From contig JAZNBV010000007.1 of the NCBI GenBank assembly GCA_045587205.1, forward strand, positions 1 through 18,402: a stretch of 18,402 bases of DNA, given 5' to 3'. Numbering within the stretch: position 1 is the first letter of the stretch; the number at the start of each line of letters is the position of its first letter. This stretch comes from SIG78 sp045587205. GTDB lineage: Bacteria; Verrucomicrobiota; Lentisphaeria; Victivallales; Victivallaceae. Below are positions 14,929 through 18,402 of the stretch, in pieces. The translations under genes and the position numbers were made by a program. Below the pieces are notes generated by a model. The model did not search any database. It worked only from the letters and a program-made list of their open reading frames with translations, and had not been told where the DNA came from.

Positions 14929-15939
14929 TTATTGAGCGCTCTGGCAGATGGCGATGGCAGCGGCACCGACGATATCTTCGGCACTGCAGCCGCGCGACAA
15001 ATCGCTCATCGGCTTGGCAAGCCCCTGAAGAACCGGGCCGAAAGCATCAGCTTTGCCCAGACGCTGAACCAGTTTGTAACAAATATTACCGGCATTCAGA
15101 TCCGGGAAGATCAGCACATTGGCATCGCCCTGAATGGCGCTGCCGGCAGCTTTGCTCTTGGCAACCGAGGGAACAATTGCGGCATCAGCCTGCAGTTCAC
15201 CGTCAACAATGATATCCAGATTTTCAGCAGCAACGCGTTCTTTGCACAGCTTGGCGGCGGCAACCACTTTTTCCAGCAATTCGTGTTCGGCACTGCCGAA
15301 GCTGGAGAAAGAGAGGAACGCCACTTTCGGCTGCTTGCCGAAAAGTGAACGGTAGGTGCTGGCGGTGGCCAATGCAATATCCACCAGCTGTTCAGCATCA
15401 GGATTGGGGTTCACCGCGCAATCGGCAAACATCAGAGTGTTTTCGCCGTTGGGCGCAGGAGTAGCCAAATCCATTACAAAGCAGCTGCTGCCGATCTTGA
15501 TCCCGGGAGCAGTACCGATGCACTGGAACGCAGCACGCAGCATATCAGCAGTGGAAGCAATGCTGCCGGCAACCAGCGCATCAGCCATACCGTTGCGAAC
15601 CATCAATGCCGAAAAATAGATACGGTCAGACATTGTCTTGAGCGCCTTTTCCATAGTGCAGCCCTTCTTGGCACGCATTTCGCAGAACTGCTCAACATAC
15701 TGCTGGAAAAAATCGCACTTGAGATAGTCAATAGCATCAAATTTGCGTTCGGTCACGCCGGCTTCAGCACAAGCCTTGTCAATTTCTTCCGGAGAACCCA
15801 GAACAATAACTTTCTTGGCGATCGCTTCATCGGCGATCATATTGGCAGCCTTGACTACGCGGGGATCCTGACCTTCAGGAAGCACCAGAGTTCTGCCCAG
15901 CGCCTTGGCACGGGCTTTGATTGTATCGATTACAGCCAT
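14929..15939 (-). CDS. pta: Phosphate acetyltransferase
   Basis: This 336-residue enzyme moves the acetyl group of acetyl-CoA to phosphate, giving acetyl phosphate for AckA. It is the short, catalytic-domain-only form, without the N-terminal DRTGG extension of enteric Pta. Visible motifs are LVLPEGQDPRVVKAA (19-33), NGMADALVAGSIASTADMLR, FADCAVNPNPDAEQLVDIA and FLSFSSFGSAEHEL. DGELQADAAIVPSVA and NVLIFPDLNAGNICYKLVQR follow, and GPVLQGLAKPMSDLSRGC near the end is strongly conserved. The start has AAGGAG about 9 nt upstream. It begins 30 nt after the ackA stop, so the two are almost certainly one transcript ending at 14851-14896. Its role is acetate fermentation or the reverse assimilation. 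Confidence 0.97.
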   Translation of the reverse strand: MAVIDTIKARAKALGRTLVLPEGQDPRVVKAANMIADEAIAKKVIVLGSPEEIDKACAEAGVTERKFDAIDYLKCDFFQQYVEQFCEMRAKKGCTMEKALKTMSDRIYFSALMVRNGMADALVAGSIASTADMLRAAFQCIGTAPGIKIGSSCFVMDLATPAPNGENTLMFADCAVNPNPDAEQLVDIALATASTYRSLFGKQPKVAFLSFSSFGSAEHELLEKVVAAAKLCKERVAAENLDIIVDGELQADAAIVPSVAKSKAAGSAIQGDANVLIFPDLNAGNICYKLVQRLGKADAFGPVLQGLAKPMSDLSRGCSAEDIVGAAAIAICQSAQ

Positions 15940-15969
15940 TCTTTCAACTCCTTGTATAATGGTTGGTTA

Positions 15970-17169
15970 TTACGCCAGAACTTCGACCGCGCTTTCGGCG
16001 ATCATCAATTCTTCATTGGTCGGCATTACAACAGCCTTGAGGGTGCTGTCATCAGTGGAAATAACACCGGCTTTACCGAAGCATTCTTTATTGCGTTCAA
16101 GACAGATATTAACGCCCAGGCTGCAGACAGCATTCAGTACCTTTTCGCGGATCTCAACAGAAAATTCACCGATACCGCCGGTGAAGACCAGCGCATCAAG
16201 TTTGCCGTCGAGCAGCACATAGTATGCGCCGATATATTTGACAATTCTGCGGACAAACATTTTCACCGCCAGATCAGCGCGGCCTTCGCCCTTTTCAGCG
16301 GCAGCAAGCATATCACGCATATCTCCGGAGTTGATTCCGCCGATGGCAAACAGACCGGATTTCTTGTTAAGAATAGTGCCGACTTCTTCCGGGGTATGAC
16401 CGAGTTCGATCATACGCAGCGCGGCAGCGGCATCGATATCACCGGAACGGGTACCCATCATCAGACCTTCGAGGGGAGTCAACCCCATAGTTGTATCAAT
16501 AACCTTACCGTTCTGGATAGCAGCAATACTGCAGCCGTTGCCCAGGTGGCAGGTGATCAGATTCACACTGTTGACATCCTTCTTGAGGAATTCAGCCGTA
16601 GCGCGGGTGACAAAACGGTGGCTGGTACCGTGGAAACCGTACTTGCGGATGCCGTGCTTTTCGTAGAATTCATACGGAATCGGATAGAGATAGGCTTCCG
16701 GCGGCATTGTCTGATGAAATTCAGTATCAAACACACCGACATTGGGCACACCCGGCATAGCAGCTTCGCAGGCTTCGATACCGGCAAGGTTGGCGGGGTT
16801 GTGCAGCGGGCCGAGCGGAATGTAGTCGCGGATGATCTGCTTGACCTCTTCGTCAACCTTGATCGGCTTGGTGATCTTGTCGCCGCCCAGCAGCACGCGG
16901 TGGCCGCAGGCAGAGATTTCTTTGAGGCTGGAGATAACGCCGACTTCCGGCTTGGTCAAGATCGCACAGATTTCGTTGAGCGAACCGACGTGATCCTTGA
17001 CCGCGATTTCACTTTCAAACTTGTAGCCATCGGCGCGCTTGTAGATCAGATTCGGCTTATCCGAACCGATACGTTCCACCTGACCTTTGCAGAGGACCGA
17101 CTTATCACTCATATCAAACAGCGTAAATTTCAGCGAGCTGCTGCCGGCATTCAATACCAATACTTTCAT
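15970..17169 (-). CDS. ackA: Acetate kinase
   Basis: This 399-residue enzyme transfers phosphate from acetyl phosphate to ADP, producing acetate and ATP; length matches the family. The ASKHA fold is opened by MKVLVLNAGSSSLKF. It also has VFDTEFHQTMP, RKYGFHGTSHRFV with the catalytic His, LITCHLGNGCSIAAI and DTTMGLTPLEGLMMGTRSG with the catalytic Arg. ALVFTGGIGEFSVEIREKV follows near the end. AGGAAG lies about 6-11 nt before the ATG. It lies 79 nt after infA on the same strand and is followed by pta. Position next to infA is unusual. A long open frame on the plus strand across this gene is a shadow of its codon use. Confidence 0.98.
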   Translation of the reverse strand: MKVLVLNAGSSSLKFTLFDMSDKSVLCKGQVERIGSDKPNLIYKRADGYKFESEIAVKDHVGSLNEICAILTKPEVGVISSLKEISACGHRVLLGGDKITKPIKVDEEVKQIIRDYIPLGPLHNPANLAGIEACEAAMPGVPNVGVFDTEFHQTMPPEAYLYPIPYEFYEKHGIRKYGFHGTSHRFVTRATAEFLKKDVNSVNLITCHLGNGCSIAAIQNGKVIDTTMGLTPLEGLMMGTRSGDIDAAAALRMIELGHTPEEVGTILNKKSGLFAIGGINSGDMRDMLAAAEKGEGRADLAVKMFVRRIVKYIGAYYVLLDGKLDALVFTGGIGEFSVEIREKVLNAVCSLGVNICLERNKECFGKAGVISTDDSTLKAVVMPTNEELMIAESAVEVLA

Positions 17170-17208
17170 CTTTTTCTTCCTGTTATTTGGAGTTTATGTT
17201 TATTGATT

Positions 17209-17239
17209 AAAAAATCTTCCTGCAAAAATTATTCTGCAG
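17209..17239 (-). terminator. Weak hairpin between infA and ackA
   Basis: Read leftward, CTGCAGAA pairs imperfectly with TTTTTGCAG (17220-17239) and is followed, after GAAGA, by six Ts. The low GC of the stem and the gap before the T run make this a poor terminator. It may partly separate the adk-map-infA transcript from ackA-pta. Confidence 0.25.
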
Positions 17240-17248
17240 CTTGTATGC

Positions 17249-17467
17249 TTATTTTTTGCGGAACACGATCCGGCCCTTGGTCAGATCGTAGGGTGACATT
17301 TCAAGCGTCACGCTGTCGCCGGGCAGAATACGGATAAAATTCAACCGCATTCTTCCGCTGATGTGAGCGCTGACCATATGTCCATTGGCAAGTTCCACCT
17401 TGAACATTGTGTTGGGCAGCAGCTCCCGGACAGTACCTTCCACTTTGATTACATCGTCTTTGGCCAC
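17249..17467 (-). CDS. infA: Translation initiation factor IF-1
   Basis: This 72-residue protein is full length for IF-1, a single OB-fold that binds the ribosomal A site during initiation. AKDDVIKVEGTVRELLPNTM (2-21) and FKVELANGHMVSAHISGRMR, with the Gly-His-x-Val and Ser-Gly-[RK]-[ML]-Arg motifs, are diagnostic. LPGDSVTLEMSPYDLTKGRI and a final RK close it. The start is GTG at 17467, with GGAG 8 nt upstream; an overlapping ATG two bases earlier is in another frame and belongs to map. The first 19 nt overlap the end of map, so translation is probably coupled. Confidence 0.97.
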   Translation of the reverse strand: MAKDDVIKVEGTVRELLPNTMFKVELANGHMVSAHISGRMRLNFIRILPGDSVTLEMSPYDLTKGRIVFRKK

Positions 17468-18222
17468 ATTAAAATCTCCGGTTCATTATCTGTAATTAAT
17501 ATAGAGTGTTCAAAATGCGCCGATAAACTGCCATCGCGGGTACGGATCGTCCAGCCGTCGCTGTCCTGTTTGATCCGGTTGGTTCCCAGATTCAGCATCG
17601 GTTCAATGGCAAGCACCATACCGGGCACCAGCCGGGGACCTTTGACCGGCGTTACATAATTGGGTACATCCGGCGGCTCGTGCAGACGCACGCCGACTCC
17701 GTGACCAACCATTTCCCGTACGATCCCCAGTTGATCTGCCAGCGCACGTTTTTCCACCGCACGGCTGATATCCCGTATATAGTTGCCTTTTCTGGCTGCG
17801 GCAATCCCCGCCATCAACGCTTCGCGGGTAGCTTTCAGCAGCCGCGCTGTATCGGCAGGCAGTTCGCCGAAACCGAAAGTCACAGCCGTATCGCCAACCG
17901 CGCCGTTGTATGATACGCCGATATCCACACTGACAATATCGCTTTCCTGCACAATGCGGTTGGCAACACCAATACCGTGTACCACTTCGTCATTGAGCGA
18001 TATACATATATTGCCGGGGAATCCGTGATAATTCAGAAATCCGCTGGTACCGCCGGCGGCACGGATCAAATCCCCCGCCAGCTGGTCTATCTGCAATGTA
18101 CTCATACCCGGGCGCACCAGATCGACCAGCTGGTCGCGCACCCGGGCGGTCATTGCCATTGCCACACGGATTTTTTCTATCTCATCCGGAGTGTGGATTA
18201 CATAATCCCGAAAAACAGCCAT
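17449..18222 (-). CDS. map: Methionine aminopeptidase, type I
   Basis: This 257-residue metalloenzyme removes the initiator methionine from new proteins. It is the short type Ia form without an N-terminal zinc-finger extension. The five metal ligands are all present: Asp100 (SVDIGV), Asp111 (GAVGDTAVTF), His174 (GHGVG), Glu207 (LAIEPM) and Glu238 (AHFEHSILIT). His82 in NDEVVHGIG matches the substrate-binding His. The C terminus is extended by MWPKTM, encoded where infA begins, giving a 19-nt overlap. AAGG lies about 10 nt before the ATG. It starts 24 nt after the adk stop. Confidence 0.97.
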   Translation of the reverse strand: MAVFRDYVIHTPDEIEKIRVAMAMTARVRDQLVDLVRPGMSTLQIDQLAGDLIRAAGGTSGFLNYHGFPGNICISLNDEVVHGIGVANRIVQESDIVSVDIGVSYNGAVGDTAVTFGFGELPADTARLLKATREALMAGIAAARKGNYIRDISRAVEKRALADQLGIVREMVGHGVGVRLHEPPDVPNYVTPVKGPRLVPGMVLAIEPMLNLGTNRIKQDSDGWTIRTRDGSLSAHFEHSILITDNEPEILMWPKTM

Positions 18223-18246
18223 AAAAATATGCCTTACAATTGCAGA

Positions 18247-18402
18247 TTATTTCAAACCATCCAGCAAAGTCTGGAAGATTTTTGCTTTGTCAAGTTCAGT
18301 TATCGGCATCAGCAGACCGCTTTCGCGATAGAATTCGATCAGCGGCTGGGTGCTTTCGTGGAAGACCTTCAGACGGCCCTGCGCAGTTTCCAGAGAGTCA
18401 TC
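18247..18402 (-). CDS. adk: Adenylate kinase, C-terminal end
   Basis: The last 51 codons are in the window; the rest runs off the right edge. The peptide begins DDSLETAQGRLKVFHESTQP and continues LIEFYRESGLL. This is the conserved adenylate kinase tail in which the Asp-Asp and Arg of the R-DD-x-x-x-x-x-x-R-L region precede a Thr-x-Pro-Leu-Ile-x-x-[YF]-Y motif. It ends LDKAKIFQTLLDGLK. The enzyme balances AMP, ADP and ATP. Its placement just upstream of map and infA matches the common secY-adk-map-infA order at the end of the spc operon, supporting the call. Confidence 0.92.
   Translation of the reverse strand, partial: DDSLETAQGRLKVFHESTQPLIEFYRESGLLMPITELDKAKIFQTLLDGLK

Noticed and set aside
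15952..17337. 461-codon open frame on the plus strand
   Set aside because: It is antisense to acetate kinase, whose motifs are complete. The open frame reflects codon bias of ackA.

Overview
The window reads as chromosome of a fermentative, carbohydrate-degrading bacterium of about 48% GC. Several genes have Shine-Dalgarno sites (AAGGAG, GGAG, AGGAAG). GH35 and GHL6/GH42-like sugar-hydrolase genes, a secreted (alpha/alpha)-toroid-like protein, a C_GCAxxG_C_C protein and a Pta-AckA acetate pathway are all present. I infer the PVC group, most likely Lentisphaerota (Victivallis-like). This is inference from gene content, not a phylogenetic result.

Layout. (1) Positions 1-4643 are an accessory region. 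It holds the 5' end of a probable tyrosine recombinase (minus strand) behind a hairpin, a small GIY-YIG nuclease gene preceded by a palindromic repeat, a secreted DUF4424-like protein, and an island of stacked inverted repeats at 2274-2530. It also holds a secreted toroid-like gene broken by one extra base in an A8 run. One repeat from the island (about 85 bp) recurs 2.2 kb away in the probable 5' leader of the GH35 gene. (2) Positions 4644-8866 run on the plus strand: a cytoplasmic GH35 beta-galactosidase, a tRNA-like sequence whose acceptor stem does not pair, an ABC-F ATPase (uup) and a cysteine-rich C_GCAxxG_C_C protein. (3) A YbhN/AglD-type membrane protein lies convergently (minus, 8863-9873, TTG start). 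(4) Positions 10051-14812 run on the plus strand: a small exported Met/Lys/Arg-rich protein with its own terminator, then a tight three-gene cluster of a GHL6/GH42-like hydrolase, an orphan OppC-type permease and a DMT transporter. A bidirectional terminator closes the cluster. (5) Positions 14929-18402 are minus-strand core genes, in transcription order adk (partial), map, infA, ackA, pta.

How the genes fit together. Two cytoplasmic sugar hydrolases, two transporters and the exported toroid-like protein suggest uptake and intracellular breakdown of oligosaccharides. Pta and AckA then turn acetyl-CoA into acetate and ATP. The adk-map-infA cluster is the usual end of the spc ribosomal operon, but it leads into ackA-pta instead of rpmJ-rpsM. 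The items most worth following up are the GIY-YIG gene with its dispersed palindromes, the shared repeat in the GH35 leader, the tRNA-like element and the A8 frameshift.
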